Assembly: GCA_964512095.1 (NCBI GenBank)
Contig: CAZEIH010000012.1
Coordinates: 11,563-75,562, forward strand
Origin: DTU013 sp964512095
GTDB taxonomy: Bacteria > Bacillota > Clostridia > Acetivibrionales > DTU013
Direction: 5' to 3'
DNA: 64,000 bases
The position numbers and the translations under genes were made by a program. The notes under the pieces were generated by a model. That model saw only the letters and a list, made by a program, of their open reading frames with translations, did no database searches and was not told where the DNA came from. Positions 53,664 through 62,257 of the stretch are shown piece by piece. The first letter of the stretch is position 1. Every line of letters begins with the position of its first letter.

Positions 53664-54929
53664 TTAATTTTTGCTCCGTGTAAGCGCCTTCTGCCGTGCG
53701 GCTTCCTTCATCTCCGGTGTCCACGATTCTGCCCGTGAGCGGTCTTGCCATCGTTTAACGATTTCTGAGCCATCAGCCAGTATGAATACCAACCTGTTGC
53801 CACTCTCTGCTCTGACAGCCGTTATCTTACTAGGAGATATGTCCCTGGCGAGCCTTTCAAGCACCGGCTCGGGAACTGCCTTTGACGGGCAGGCGTCCTT
53901 TCCAAAGTGATTATAGGTATCGCATATCCAGACCGCCCCAGCGTGAGTAACCTTGCGGCGATAATGCTTGCCACAGCATCCGCAGGAAATGATTCCGGTG
54001 AACGGATAGGTTTTCTGCTTTACGCCACGATGGGCATGCTTTTCTGCCCTGCGAGTGAATTCTTCCTGAACCGCATTCCAGGTGTCAATATCGATGATCG
54101 GCTCGTGAGTTCCCTGCGCATGGTACTTCGGAAGAATCCCGTCATTCTTCAGCGTCCGCTTCGTCAGATAGTTTTCGCGGTAGGTTTTCTGTAAAATGAG
54201 GTTTCCGGTGTAGGAGTAGTTCTTCAGAACGGAAGTGACCGAACTGTTCCTCCATTGCCCGTTCAGCCTCGTTTTCTGACCATCTGCATTGAGGATCTTT
54301 GCGATGGCTTCCACGCCCTTGCCGGAAAGGTACAGGGAGAATATCCGGCGGACGATTTCCGCTTCTTCCGGTTCAACGATATATTTGCCGTTCTGTATCC
54401 GGTATCCCAGAAGGGTGCCGTCCCAGGGCTTGCCTTCCTCGAAATTCTTACGGATACGCCATTTCTGATTTTCGCTTGCCGACTGGCTCTCCGCCTGTGC
54501 GAAGGATGCCAGAATGGACATCATGACTTCGCCGTTGCCGGAGAGTGTATGAATGTTCTGCTCCTCAAAATAGACATCCACCCCCAGCGCTTTCAGTTCA
54601 CGGACTGTCTCAAGAAGAGTGACCGTGTTCCTCGCAAGGCGGGAGATGGATTTCGTGATGACCATATCTACATTTCCGGCGCGGCATTCTGCCACGAGCC
54701 TCTGGAAGTTTTCACGACTGTCCTTTGTGCCGGTCTTGGCTTCGTCCGCATAAACGCCTGCGTACTGCCAGCCGGGGTGGTTCTGTATCCGGCTGCTGTA
54801 TTCGCTGATCTGTGCCGACAGCGAATGGAGCATGGCATCTTTTCCGGACGAGACCCTGGCATATGCAGCCACCCGTTTAAGCTTCGGTGCCGTGTCCGGG
54901 AAGTGTACAGTCTCAATGTTTCTACCCAT
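53664..54929 (-). CDS. Second large serine recombinase
   Basis: 421 residues from ATG 54929, with GGAGG eight bases upstream; the 14-residue upstream extension lacks support. Catalytic YARVSSGKDA (Ser27), SISRLARNTV and ESQSASENQKWRI; recombinase domain; zinc ribbon CGCCG and a second Cys pair; shorter C-terminus without the long coiled coil. Only 39 bp separates it from the first recombinase, so they are cotranscribed and may work together or as alternative enzymes. Confidence 0.92.
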   Translation of the reverse strand: MGRNIETVHFPDTAPKLKRVAAYARVSSGKDAMLHSLSAQISEYSSRIQNHPGWQYAGVYADEAKTGTKDSRENFQRLVAECRAGNVDMVITKSISRLARNTVTLLETVRELKALGVDVYFEEQNIHTLSGNGEVMMSILASFAQAESQSASENQKWRIRKNFEEGKPWDGTLLGYRIQNGKYIVEPEEAEIVRRIFSLYLSGKGVEAIAKILNADGQKTRLNGQWRNSSVTSVLKNYSYTGNLILQKTYRENYLTKRTLKNDGILPKYHAQGTHEPIIDIDTWNAVQEEFTRRAEKHAHRGVKQKTYPFTGIISCGCCGKHYRRKVTHAGAVWICDTYNHFGKDACPSKAVPEPVLERLARDISPSKITAVRAESGNRLVFILADGSEIVKRWQDRSRAESWTPEMKEAARQKALTRSKN

Positions 54930-54990
54930 TTTTTTGCCTCCTTTGTATCGATTTGGGGTTACTATATACATCCATATATAATGGGATAAG

Positions 54991-55212
54991 TCAAGCTACT
55001 TCTGCGAAAATACTGCCGTCCGGAAGACCGTATTTTCTCGTCAGAATCACGCAGGCTCTTTTGAAATCTGCCTGGGTCAGAAGCCCGTTCTGAACCAGCT
55101 TATCTATCAGCGCCAGTGAGGTATGATACATGATCTGCTGCTCCGGACTGTAAGGGTCGGCGGGAAGCAATGTAGCATTCCCGGCAGCAGTATTTTCTTT
55201 CCTTGTTTCCAT
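54991..55212 (-). CDS. SHOCT-like small protein
   Basis: 73 residues. The C-terminal half (LIDKLVQNGLLTQADFKRACVILTRKYGL) has the pattern of a SHOCT motif, a short helix pair found at ends of many bacterial proteins. An AAGGAG site lies ten bases before the ATG. The gene overlaps the next one by 113 bp in a different frame. Repeated association with serine recombinases suggests a helper role, but this is inference. Confidence 0.65.
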   Translation of the reverse strand: METRKENTAAGNATLLPADPYSPEQQIMYHTSLALIDKLVQNGLLTQADFKRACVILTRKYGLPDGSIFAEVA

Positions 55213-55522
55213 AGCTCTGGAACTCCTTTCCGCACTGCTGGCAGGTCAGTGCATAATACGCTTTTTTCTGTAATGATTCCGGATGCTCCTTCCACCACTG
55301 CATACGGCAGGCATCCGAGCAGAACTTTTTCACTCTGCGGTGTGGCGCCTGCATCACAGGTTTTCCGCAGTTCATACAGCAGACCGAACCGGGAATGACC
55401 GGATGCCGGCGAATATGGGAACGTACCGTGTTGGGTGATATCTTGAGAATCGAAGCGATTTCCCCGGCGGGTTTCCCCTCCATCCGGAGATTGTCTATAG
55501 CGATTTTATCTTGCGGTTTCAT
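55100..55522 (-). CDS. HTH and zinc-finger protein
   Basis: 140 residues from ATG 55522, behind a run of G. An N-terminal sigma-70-region-4-like helix-turn-helix (NLRMEGKPAGEIASILKISPNTVRSHIRRH written in two parts: residues about 9-38), followed by two Cys-rich knuckles (CMNCGKPV with KKFCSDACR, and CQQCGKEF with KYCCRECY). It probably binds DNA. Its 3' end overlaps the SHOCT-like gene. Confidence 0.7.
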   Translation of the reverse strand: MKPQDKIAIDNLRMEGKPAGEIASILKISPNTVRSHIRRHPVIPGSVCCMNCGKPVMQAPHRRVKKFCSDACRMQWWKEHPESLQKKAYYALTCQQCGKEFQSYGNKERKYCCRECYIASRRPLQSGAADHVSYLTGADR

Positions 55523-55584
55523 AATGCCCCCCTGAAAGAGTACGGAGGATAACCGCATGAGCCATCCTCCGTATTGGTAATGGA

Positions 55585-56613
55585 TTATTCGTTAGGCGGA
55601 GTCTTGATTTTCAGACTTTTGATGGCTTCCGGAAGAACGAGTTTCGCGTCCACACGCTCAGAAGAAATGTAAGCCACCTGCCCGTGATCGGCGTAGCGTT
55701 CCTCGAGACGCTTCATCACACGTTTGCCGCGGTCACCAATCCAGAAATAATCGAAGCAGCCGAACAGAATGGGGATATTTCCGGAGTCGAGACCGTCAAG
55801 GTTTTTCGTGGTATAGACACGATAACCGGAGAAGGTTTCATATCCGTCCTTGTCATAGTTTGGATTCCAGATATACCTGCCGTTGGCATATTTCGTCTTG
55901 TGCAGTTCGGAAAAGGCCTCCTCTGACATAACGAGTACGCTCCTATCCCTGTAGGTGTTGCGGACGGAGTAAATCAGGTCAAGGACATCGTCAATACAGA
56001 TTTTGCCGACCTCCTCGGAAACGGTTCCGACAGGTGCCTGGGATACCAATCCGGTAGGCTTGCCCACACCATCCCCATGGAAGAAGGCTTCTTCCTCTGC
56101 GTCACCGATTGCAGATGAACATTCCTTCTGAATGAACGCTTCCAGATCAATACCGGAATCCTCCAAGAGTTCATCCGACACAAGAACCGAAATCGCCACC
56201 TTGTGAGCGGAGATGACAGTCTGTCCGAAAGACGCATCTGATTCCGTATACTGGGTGTTTTCGTTGATCCACTGTGCGGAACCTTTGCTCAGTACGACCG
56301 GGATACGCAGGTCATGGGTAGTCGGAATCGTATGCGCAATGCTGCGGAGAATATTGTGTTCCTTCAATCCTTCGACCAGCTTATCGTCATACTCGTCCGG
56401 AACCAAGTATCCGCCGGCTCCGTCACTGCCTTCTTTGAGCGCGTTCTCCGGCATCCCGGTATGCATATGTTCCCAGAATGCACGGTTGTAAACAGCCGCT
56501 TTTTCCTGTGCAGCCTTATCCGAAGGATGTTTTTCCTTCTTCTGACCGTCAAACGCGGCCTTCATTTCATCGAGACGAGCCTTCAACTCGTCAGTTGTTC
56601 TGATGTTATTCAT
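55585..56613 (-). CDS. HK97-type phage major capsid protein
   Basis: 342 residues from ATG 56613, which has TATGGAGGAT upstream; a much longer frame reaching 56928 overlaps the terminase gene and is not protein-like. A helical scaffold-like start (about 1-60) is followed by the capsid fold: GSDGAGGYLVPDE, AFFHGDGVGKPTGL, NPNYDKDGYETFSGY and the P-domain. GGYLVP and the HGDG-x-G-x-P-x-G motif are hallmarks of this family. It would form icosahedral heads. No maturation protease is adjacent. Confidence 0.92.
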   Translation of the reverse strand: MNNIRTTDELKARLDEMKAAFDGQKKEKHPSDKAAQEKAAVYNRAFWEHMHTGMPENALKEGSDGAGGYLVPDEYDDKLVEGLKEHNILRSIAHTIPTTHDLRIPVVLSKGSAQWINENTQYTESDASFGQTVISAHKVAISVLVSDELLEDSGIDLEAFIQKECSSAIGDAEEEAFFHGDGVGKPTGLVSQAPVGTVSEEVGKICIDDVLDLIYSVRNTYRDRSVLVMSEEAFSELHKTKYANGRYIWNPNYDKDGYETFSGYRVYTTKNLDGLDSGNIPILFGCFDYFWIGDRGKRVMKRLEERYADHGQVAYISSERVDAKLVLPEAIKSLKIKTPPNE

Positions 56614-56636
56614 TGAATTATCCTCCATAGTATTGA

Positions 56637-57188
56637 TTAAACACCCCGGCGGGCGCGGAGCAGACGCTCCATGACATCGTCCTGCGGCGTAGCGCCGGTA
56701 AGCTCTACGGTGCAGTTTTCCTTGACCACCTGGTAGATCTGATACCAGATATTGTTGGCCTGTTTCATATACTCCCTGCTGATATTCACATAGGGAGAAT
56801 TTGCCACAGAGCCGTTTGCGTGTTTTGCGAGGAAACCGTAAGTTGATACATATTCCTCGCATTGAACCCAGCGTGCAGCCGCCATCGCATACTGCTCGAT
56901 AATCTGGGCAGGGACAAGATGGTCGCACCTGCGCTCCCGAAGCCAGGTCCAGGTTGTTTTGAAGATGTCCTCCGCACAGAGAACGCTTCCGTCCTTCTGC
57001 ACTGCTTTCATAAATTCACTGACAGGCGGCATCTCTTCGCCAGCCAGTTCCGCTGCGCTGTCATCGAAGTCAATGACAGTAAGTTTTCTGCCGCCGGGAT
57101 TGCCGTCTGTCACCTTTTCGGTGAGAGATTTCGGCTTTCTGCCGGCACCGGGACGTGCTCCGCCCCGGCTCGTACCGTCTTTTGCCAT
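56637..57188 (-). CDS. P27-family terminase small subunit
   Basis: 183 residues. GGARPGAGRKPKSLTEKV at the N-terminus is characteristic (basic, DNA-recognising), followed by helical segments ending in RLLRARRG. Small terminases recognise the packaging site and hand DNA to the large terminase. It directly precedes the capsid gene, where the large terminase, portal and protease would normally intervene. Confidence 0.9.
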   Translation of the reverse strand: MAKDGTSRGGARPGAGRKPKSLTEKVTDGNPGGRKLTVIDFDDSAAELAGEEMPPVSEFMKAVQKDGSVLCAEDIFKTTWTWLRERRCDHLVPAQIIEQYAMAAARWVQCEEYVSTYGFLAKHANGSVANSPYVNISREYMKQANNIWYQIYQVVKENCTVELTGATPQDDVMERLLRARRGV

Positions 57189-57338
57189 GATTGTTTCATC
57201 CTTTCATTTGATTTCTTGATTTTTTGCGTTTGAATTCGCTTTTTTTGTTCACGTGACCCCACGCCGTTGCCCGGGGAAAAGGGTCGTAGAGATTTGACCT
57301 CCCCCTGGGGGGCTTCGTGACAGGACTTTGCGGAGCCG

Positions 57339-57686
57339 TCACCGGTCACCGAGTGCGATGTGTCTCTTGTTATGACAGGAACGGCAGAGCGCACGGAGGT
57401 TCTCTTCATCGTGCGTCCCGCCGCGGGACAGCGGAAGTATATGATGCACCTCCGCTGACGGGGTGAGCCGTCCGGACTCAAGGCAGTCCTCGCAGAGAGG
57501 GTGCGCCCGGATGTACCGTCCACGAATTACTCTCCAGATCCCGCGATATTGCCGGACGATTTTCGGATCACGCTGATACCTGTCGTACTTCCTGCGCTCG
57601 GTTACCCGATGCTTATCGCAGTACTGTCCCGCTGTAAGGTTCGGACAACCTGGATAGGAGCAGGGTTTCAGTGGTTTTCGGGGCAT
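57339..57686 (-). CDS. HNH endonuclease, phage packaging type
   Basis: 115 residues. The HNH core EVHHILPLSRGGTHDEENLRALCRSCHNKRH contains the His-His, Asn and His residues, and two Cys pairs (CSYPGC with YCDKH, and CEDC with CRSC) bind zinc. HNH proteins next to terminases cut DNA at cos-type packaging sites. Located just upstream of the small terminase, as in HK97-like phages. Confidence 0.9.
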   Translation of the reverse strand: MPRKPLKPCSYPGCPNLTAGQYCDKHRVTERRKYDRYQRDPKIVRQYRGIWRVIRGRYIRAHPLCEDCLESGRLTPSAEVHHILPLSRGGTHDEENLRALCRSCHNKRHIALGDR

Positions 57687-58033
57687 TCCCTCACCTCCGC
57701 GTGAACCGTGCGGGGTTCTTTCAGTGAACCGAAACGGTCGAAATCATCCGGGGTAAGCGACAACGCCTTTGCCCGAAGCCATTCAGACCATCTTCCGATA
57801 TCCTGCTGCGGAACCCCATCCACAACTTTGACGATTCGCTTTTTATCCTTCCACAGATAAATCGTGGCAGGTGCATCAGCCTTTGACGTATTCACGCCGG
57901 AAATCTCTATATCGTAACCATTACCGAAGTCACGGTTAATCACGTACTCAAGGTAGATGACAGTTACCCGGTATTCAGAACCGAGCTGCCTGCACAGCGA
58001 TTTAAGATGGCGGGATAGCGGTTTCATTCTCAT
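57668..58033 (-). CDS. Hypothetical phage-element protein
   Basis: 121 residues from ATG 58033, preceded by GAGGAGG. Overlaps the HNH gene by 19 bases. Soluble, basic, with strand-rich middle (YRVTVIYLEYVINRDFGNGYDIEISG) and the segment QQDIGRWSEWLRAKALSL. No family recognised. Confidence 0.65.
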   Translation of the reverse strand: MRMKPLSRHLKSLCRQLGSEYRVTVIYLEYVINRDFGNGYDIEISGVNTSKADAPATIYLWKDKKRIVKVVDGVPQQDIGRWSEWLRAKALSLTPDDFDRFGSLKEPRTVHAEVRECPENH

Positions 58034-58267
58034 TTGGCTAAACCTCCTCTCGTATTTTCTATATATAAAGCACCGCATTTTCAGCGGCGCGGATTGTCAT
58101 CTTTTGTCTTGGATTTACGCCATTTGACCCGTCTGCTATGACTTTTGTCCTTTCTGTCACGCTGTCCCGTAGACAGCAGATAATAAATAGAAAAAGAAAA
58201 ATGGTTTTCTTTCTTTTAATTGCTCATCTGCGTTACATTAAGGACAAAAGGACAAAAAGGACAGAAG

Positions 58268-60769
58268 TCAGGAAGCAGGCTCATTTTCATAGATACCTGG
58301 ATTGACAATATAGGTCTGCGCAGGCGGTCTGCCTTTTCCGGAGTATGTACCGGCGTCTTTCACGGCGATATAGCCGTAATCGACAAGGTGATCGAGTACC
58401 GGCTGAAGGTCATCAGCCTTCTTGAAACTACGGCAGAGACGCATGATGTCACGCTTGTTGAACTCTGCCAGCCCGGTATTTCTGATTGCCTTCAGAACGT
58501 ATTTGCTCTGCTTGACGGTGATATCTGCGCCCATCAGCGAAAACGCTGCCCCGGCATGCTCGGTATAATACCGGGCGATACGGATCGCGTTTGCCATAGT
58601 CGCGGCATCTATCACCAGGGGTTCCGGTTCTGCAAGAAAATCGTGGCACCGGAACACAGATGCTCTGCAGAGAAGTCCGGCGATACGGTGCGTGTTACCG
58701 ATAAGCTTTCCTGCCCAATCGCTGATATCCGAATACTCATCCTTCAGCTTCGGCTCCAGTTCCTCGGCGAAAGCTTCTATCATCTCATCCGCCTCCGGCG
58801 AAAGCGTGATGATTTCCGGCTCATTGGGGTACTCGTCCTCCAGCATATTTCTGATCTGCGTTTCGTAGGCACGGCTTACCTCTTTAGGAACCGGCGCGGA
58901 ACGGTATTTTCTGCTACCAACATAGGAAGTAGGGATGCAGTACAGGAATCTTGCCGTAAGACCACGCCCGCGGAAAGTATCATTCTTCATCAGTCCGGAC
59001 AGAACGCTTGGCTGCGCCATGAGAAGAATCGTCAGCGCCGGGTCCATGACGCTTTCGCTGCATCTGCCGATTCTGTCGACCTTGATGGGATCTCCGGAGT
59101 ACCCTTTGAGCATCACATCGATGTTGACGTTTTTCGTATAGATTCCGGCGAGAGTATCGAAGATACCACCCTCTGTGGAGATGATTGCGGCTCTGCCGTC
59201 ATTATCGGACAGAACCTGTGTAAGTTTTTCCGTAGTTACATCATCCACGGTCAGCCGTAGAGGTTTTTTCTCCTTAAATACGGTAAGTTCCCGGATGATG
59301 CTGTCGAGTTCGGCCTGGACATCTTTTCCCTTGGCAGCCTGATCTTCAAGAGCCTTCTGCCTCCGCTCCAGAATGCGACCGCGCATCTTGCTGAATTCGA
59401 TCTCCGCCGCGTTCTGCACATTGACTTCGGACTCATATTTGTTTATGGGTCTGACCATAGCATTCTCGACAGCGGATTTTCTTTCGGACGGCTCCATGAT
59501 GTTCAGCACGAAAGTGTTCACGGGTTCATACCAGTCGGCTTTTGCGCAGACCTTGTATTTGCCCTGAATGCAGACCGAGATAATGGGAAATGCTGACGAG
59601 GCAGCCATATCCACCGGAGTTTGGGTGCTTTCCGCAAGGGCAGTCACATAATCTGCGATACTCTTCGGCAGAGCGTCTACCGGGAATTCCGGCAGAGTGC
59701 ACTCATCAAACGGGAGCGGTTTCTCCCACGTGCTTTCCTTCTGCTTTTCGGTATGGACGAGCGTGACCGGTGTTTTCACTCCACAATCCCTGCCACAGTC
59801 AAAGCAAAAGTGATCTTTGATGTACTCGCAGGTCACCGGCTTGTTTTCCTGTGCTGCGTGGATATATTTTCTCTGTGTTTCCTCACGGGTATAGCCCGGA
59901 TACGGACTGCTGATCTCATGAATGACGCTTTCGCCGTCAGCGGTCTGCGCCAGATTCGTAATAGCGGCGTACCATTCCGGTTCCGGCAGGTTCTCGGCAT
60001 CATCACGGCAATGCCGAAGAAAAACGCATTTGTCGAGCAGATCCCGTCCGCTGCCTGTTCCCATCAGAGCAAAGCCGTCCGTTTCGGCCGTTCCTGCAGA
60101 CCTTTTTGCAGGCTGTGCAGAAGCATGCTCCTCAAAATCCGAGGGGCTGTATCTGTCCTCTGTAAAGGAGGCAACTTTGCAAACAGGCCGCTCTTCAGTT
60201 TTGTGATTTGCGGTGCCGACAGCCCGGAGCATACGAGGCAGGTCGCTGACGCTGTCAAATTTCCAGCCGTGCTCTCGGAAGGCTTTGTCCTTCATGAAGC
60301 TTTCCCAGCCTTTGACGATCTTTTCGATATAGTCCCTGTCAGCCACGTTGCTGATGTAGAAGATTTCTCCGAACAGCCAGTACGCATGGACTCCGTTTCC
60401 GGACTCAATGATTATGGTCGGCGGTATCGGCAGCGCCACAAGGAAAGCCATAAGCGCTTCTTTAGTCTCCGGGAGGTTCTTTTCCTTGTGGGCATCGCCC
60501 TTGATATCGAAATCCGTATATGTTCCGATGACCGCTGATATATCTTCTCTGTCTCCGCGCCGGAATTCACCAAGAGCTTTCCCTCGGGGATTGATACCAA
60601 AATAAGTGTTGTAGGTTTTTCCGGCTTCGACAGCGTATGCAGCCATCTCGTCAAGATGCCCGGAATCGAACCACCTCGTTCTGGACTTGCCGTTATCAAG
60701 TATCGTTACGGACAGGTATCCGTCATGCAGTGAGCCGTAGACGTTGTGCAGGAATTCATTTGTTTCCAT
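58268..60769 (-). CDS. Primase-polymerase/DUF3987 replication protein
   Basis: 833 residues from ATG 60769. The N-terminal archaeo-eukaryotic-type primase has the acidic pair in YTDFDIKGD (residues 86-88) and the His in GNGVHAYW. A Cys-rich knuckle (CEYIKDHFCFDCGRDCG) follows, and the C-terminal two thirds are the DUF3987 ATPase/helicase-like domain (STEGGIFDTLAG, ILLMAQPSVLSGLM, FRGRGLTARFLY). It is probably the replication initiator of the element. The large open frames on the opposite strand (58220-59260 and 59621-60538) are shadows of this gene. Confidence 0.88.
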   Translation of the reverse strand: METNEFLHNVYGSLHDGYLSVTILDNGKSRTRWFDSGHLDEMAAYAVEAGKTYNTYFGINPRGKALGEFRRGDREDISAVIGTYTDFDIKGDAHKEKNLPETKEALMAFLVALPIPPTIIIESGNGVHAYWLFGEIFYISNVADRDYIEKIVKGWESFMKDKAFREHGWKFDSVSDLPRMLRAVGTANHKTEERPVCKVASFTEDRYSPSDFEEHASAQPAKRSAGTAETDGFALMGTGSGRDLLDKCVFLRHCRDDAENLPEPEWYAAITNLAQTADGESVIHEISSPYPGYTREETQRKYIHAAQENKPVTCEYIKDHFCFDCGRDCGVKTPVTLVHTEKQKESTWEKPLPFDECTLPEFPVDALPKSIADYVTALAESTQTPVDMAASSAFPIISVCIQGKYKVCAKADWYEPVNTFVLNIMEPSERKSAVENAMVRPINKYESEVNVQNAAEIEFSKMRGRILERRQKALEDQAAKGKDVQAELDSIIRELTVFKEKKPLRLTVDDVTTEKLTQVLSDNDGRAAIISTEGGIFDTLAGIYTKNVNIDVMLKGYSGDPIKVDRIGRCSESVMDPALTILLMAQPSVLSGLMKNDTFRGRGLTARFLYCIPTSYVGSRKYRSAPVPKEVSRAYETQIRNMLEDEYPNEPEIITLSPEADEMIEAFAEELEPKLKDEYSDISDWAGKLIGNTHRIAGLLCRASVFRCHDFLAEPEPLVIDAATMANAIRIARYYTEHAGAAFSLMGADITVKQSKYVLKAIRNTGLAEFNKRDIMRLCRSFKKADDLQPVLDHLVDYGYIAVKDAGTYSGKGRPPAQTYIVNPGIYENEPAS

Positions 60770-60950
60770 CCTTTTCACCGCCTTCAGCTTTCCGGTTGAG
60801 CCAGGCATAGAAACTGTCAACCGGAATCAGAATCCTTGTTCCGATACGGAGCACAGGAAAGCCGGGCTGCTTGACAAGCTCATACGCCTTGGGAAGACTG
60901 ATACCCATCTGCGAGGACAGTTCCTGTACACTCATTGTTGATCTCTCCAT
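60756..60950 (-). CDS. AlpA/excisionase-type helix-turn-helix protein
   Basis: 64 residues. MSVQELSSQMGISLPKAYELVKQPGFPVLRIGTRILIPVDSFYAWL is a winged HTH_17 domain, as in excisionases and AlpA activators. It overlaps the primase start by 14 bases. Likely controls excision or activates the leftward operon. Confidence 0.88.
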   Translation of the reverse strand: MERSTMSVQELSSQMGISLPKAYELVKQPGFPVLRIGTRILIPVDSFYAWLNRKAEGGEKDGNK

Positions 60951-61151
60951 TTGATGTTCCTCCTTCTTTCGTTTTTATATCCACCTACATTTCCGACGGC
61001 CTATACCGTTTCCGTACGTGCTTTCGGGAATATGTCTGCGCTCAGGTGTCTTTCCGTCTTTGCTCAGTCCATACCCCATAGCCGGTGAGTGGAATGCAAT
61101 TATCAAGGTACAGCAGAAAGTAACGATTTGAGTCGCACCCCCATATTTTGA

Positions 61152-61180
61152 ATTGTACTACTCACATCGGTACTTGTCAA
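61152..61180 (-). promoter_or_regulatory. Leftward promoter of the element's replication and structural genes
   Basis: On the minus strand TTGACA (61180-61175), 17 bp, TACAAT (61157-61152). The start would be near 61145 and the leader to the AlpA-like gene about 190 bases, within a 343-bp non-coding control region (60951-61293). Confidence 0.8.
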
Positions 61181-61230
61181 TAGCACGGAACATCAAAATA
61201 TACGATATTGCAAAACTTTTTTGAAATTAG

Positions 61231-61272
61231 TAACGATTGCTGTTGACAACATAACGAACATCGTGTTATCAT
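61231..61272 (+). promoter_or_regulatory. Rightward repressor promoter with repeated TAACGA operator-like sites
   Basis: TTGACA at 61243-61248 and TATCAT at 61267-61272 (18 bp). TAACGA occurs near 61118, at 61231-61236 and at 61252-61257, the last followed by TCGTGTTAT, an imperfect inverted copy. Repeated half-sites around two divergent promoters are typical of CI-type operators. Confidence 0.55.
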
Positions 61273-61293
61273 TCCTGCAGAGGTGATGATTTT

Positions 61294-61731
61294 ATGGCAA
61301 CAATGGGAGAAAGAATCAAACAATTACGCAAAGAAAACGGTATGACGCAGACCGCTCTCGCCGAGGCTCTTGGTGTAACGAAGGGAACGGTATCTACTTG
61401 GGAGACAAACAGCCGGACGCCGAGTTTTGAAGCGCTTGACAGTATGAGCGATATTTTCAAGAGAAGCTTTGACTATATAATGGGGCGTTCCGATGACGCT
61501 ACGCCGAGAGTTCAGAGCGAAGAGGAACTGGAGAATCTGGCACTGTCCCAGGTCGAAGACGATCTGACGGAATACGCCCTGAAATATGCCAGACTTGACG
61601 GATACGGACGCGAGGCTGTTGAAGCCATTATCCGTGCGGAATACAACAGATGCCGTAGCGAGAACACCCTTGCTTCGGCTTCGGCATATTATGGTAGCAT
61701 TTCCGTTCGTAGAGAAACAACGGAAGAATAA
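61294..61731 (+). CDS. CI-like XRE-family repressor
   Basis: 145 residues. N-terminal XRE helix-turn-helix (IKQLRKENGMTQTALAEALGVTKGTVSTWETNSRTPSFE) and a short helical C-terminus, without the peptidase domain of LexA/CI, so inactivation would need another signal. GAGGTG lies nine bases before the ATG. Divergent from the AlpA-primase operon, which it probably represses. Confidence 0.9.
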   Translation: MATMGERIKQLRKENGMTQTALAEALGVTKGTVSTWETNSRTPSFEALDSMSDIFKRSFDYIMGRSDDATPRVQSEEELENLALSQVEDDLTEYALKYARLDGYGREAVEAIIRAEYNRCRSENTLASASAYYGSISVRRETTEE

Positions 61732-61743
61732 GCTTGAAAACAA

Positions 61744-61790
61744 AAACACCGGTTCAGACAGAAGTTACTTCTGCTGAATCGGTGTTTTTT
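61744..61790. terminator. Terminator after the repressor, usable from both sides
   Basis: AAACACCG-GTTCAG-CAGAAG pairs with CTTCTG-CTGAAT-CGGTGTTT around TTA, followed by T residues on the plus strand and preceded by A-rich sequence. Confidence 0.85.
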
Positions 61791-61854
61791 GCTCATTTTT
61801 TTCGACAAGAATGTCTACGCATTGACATTGTTCGTGGTTCAGTATCTCCTGCAT
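61765..61854 (-). CDS. 29-residue small ORF with an excellent ribosome site
   Basis: ATG 61854 follows GGAGGTGTTTCAG and the frame encodes a Gln- and Cys-containing peptide (MQEILNHEQCQCVDILVEK and so on) with its stop inside the terminator hairpin. It lies eight bases plus the ribosome site downstream of an HTH frame on the same strand. Whether it is translated cannot be decided by eye. Confidence 0.4.
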   Translation of the reverse strand: MQEILNHEQCQCVDILVEKNEQKTPIQQK

Positions 61855-61874
61855 CTGAAACACCTCCATTGATG

Positions 61875-62078
61875 CTACTTAAAAACAGAAAAGAACTCAG
61901 CTAGAGAAATGCCCAGCGACTCACACACTCGCTTGATTACATTGACACTGAGCTCGCCGTTGCGATGCTCAGCATTGCGAAACGTAGAATACGAAATCTC
62001 ACTCATCTGGGCGATTTTATAAATTGAAAGGTTGCGCTCGGCGGCAAGATCGCGTACTCGCTGATTGTGTTCATTTAT
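61875..62078 (-). CDS. XRE-type HTH protein without a standard start codon
   Basis: The frame encodes RVRDLAAERNLSIYKIAQMSEISY and then ELSVNVIKRVCESLGISLAEFFSVF, a clear small XRE domain covering nearly the whole length. No ATG, GTG or TTG precedes it in frame; where the start is expected there is ATA (62078-62076), and an ATG two bases on is out of frame. GCGGAG lies just upstream. Either a start-codon or frameshift mutation has silenced it or a rare start is used. Confidence 0.55.
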   Translation of the reverse strand: MNEHNQRVRDLAAERNLSIYKIAQMSEISYSTFRNAEHRNGELSVNVIKRVCESLGISLAEFFSVFK

Positions 62079-62257
62079 TCTCCGCTTCCGTGAGAACTGA
62101 AATGAAGGCCGGAGTCGATGCAGACGCTTCGACCTCTATGGTCAAAGTCTACACCGCGATATGTCCAATTTACCAGACTGCTAAAGCACGCGGCTACAAT
62201 TTTTAAACTAGACTCAGGTGGAATTATAATCGGTGCATATGTTATATTGTAGTAAGC

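Noticed and set aside
54255..54989. 244-codon plus-strand frame opposite the second serine recombinase
   Set aside because: The minus strand has complete recombinase motifs; this frame has none and no ribosome site.
58220..60538. Two long plus-strand open frames (346 and 305 codons) opposite the primase gene
   Set aside because: They have no ribosome sites, are rich in Arg, Cys and His in a pattern typical of antisense frames in GC-rich genes, and the minus strand has clear primase and DUF3987 motifs.
62101..62206. Possible transposase C-terminus on the plus strand (SMVKVYTAICPIYQTAKARGYNF)
   Set aside because: The resemblance to transposase tails is weak, no upstream part is present, and the stretch also overlaps the upstream region of the HTH frame.
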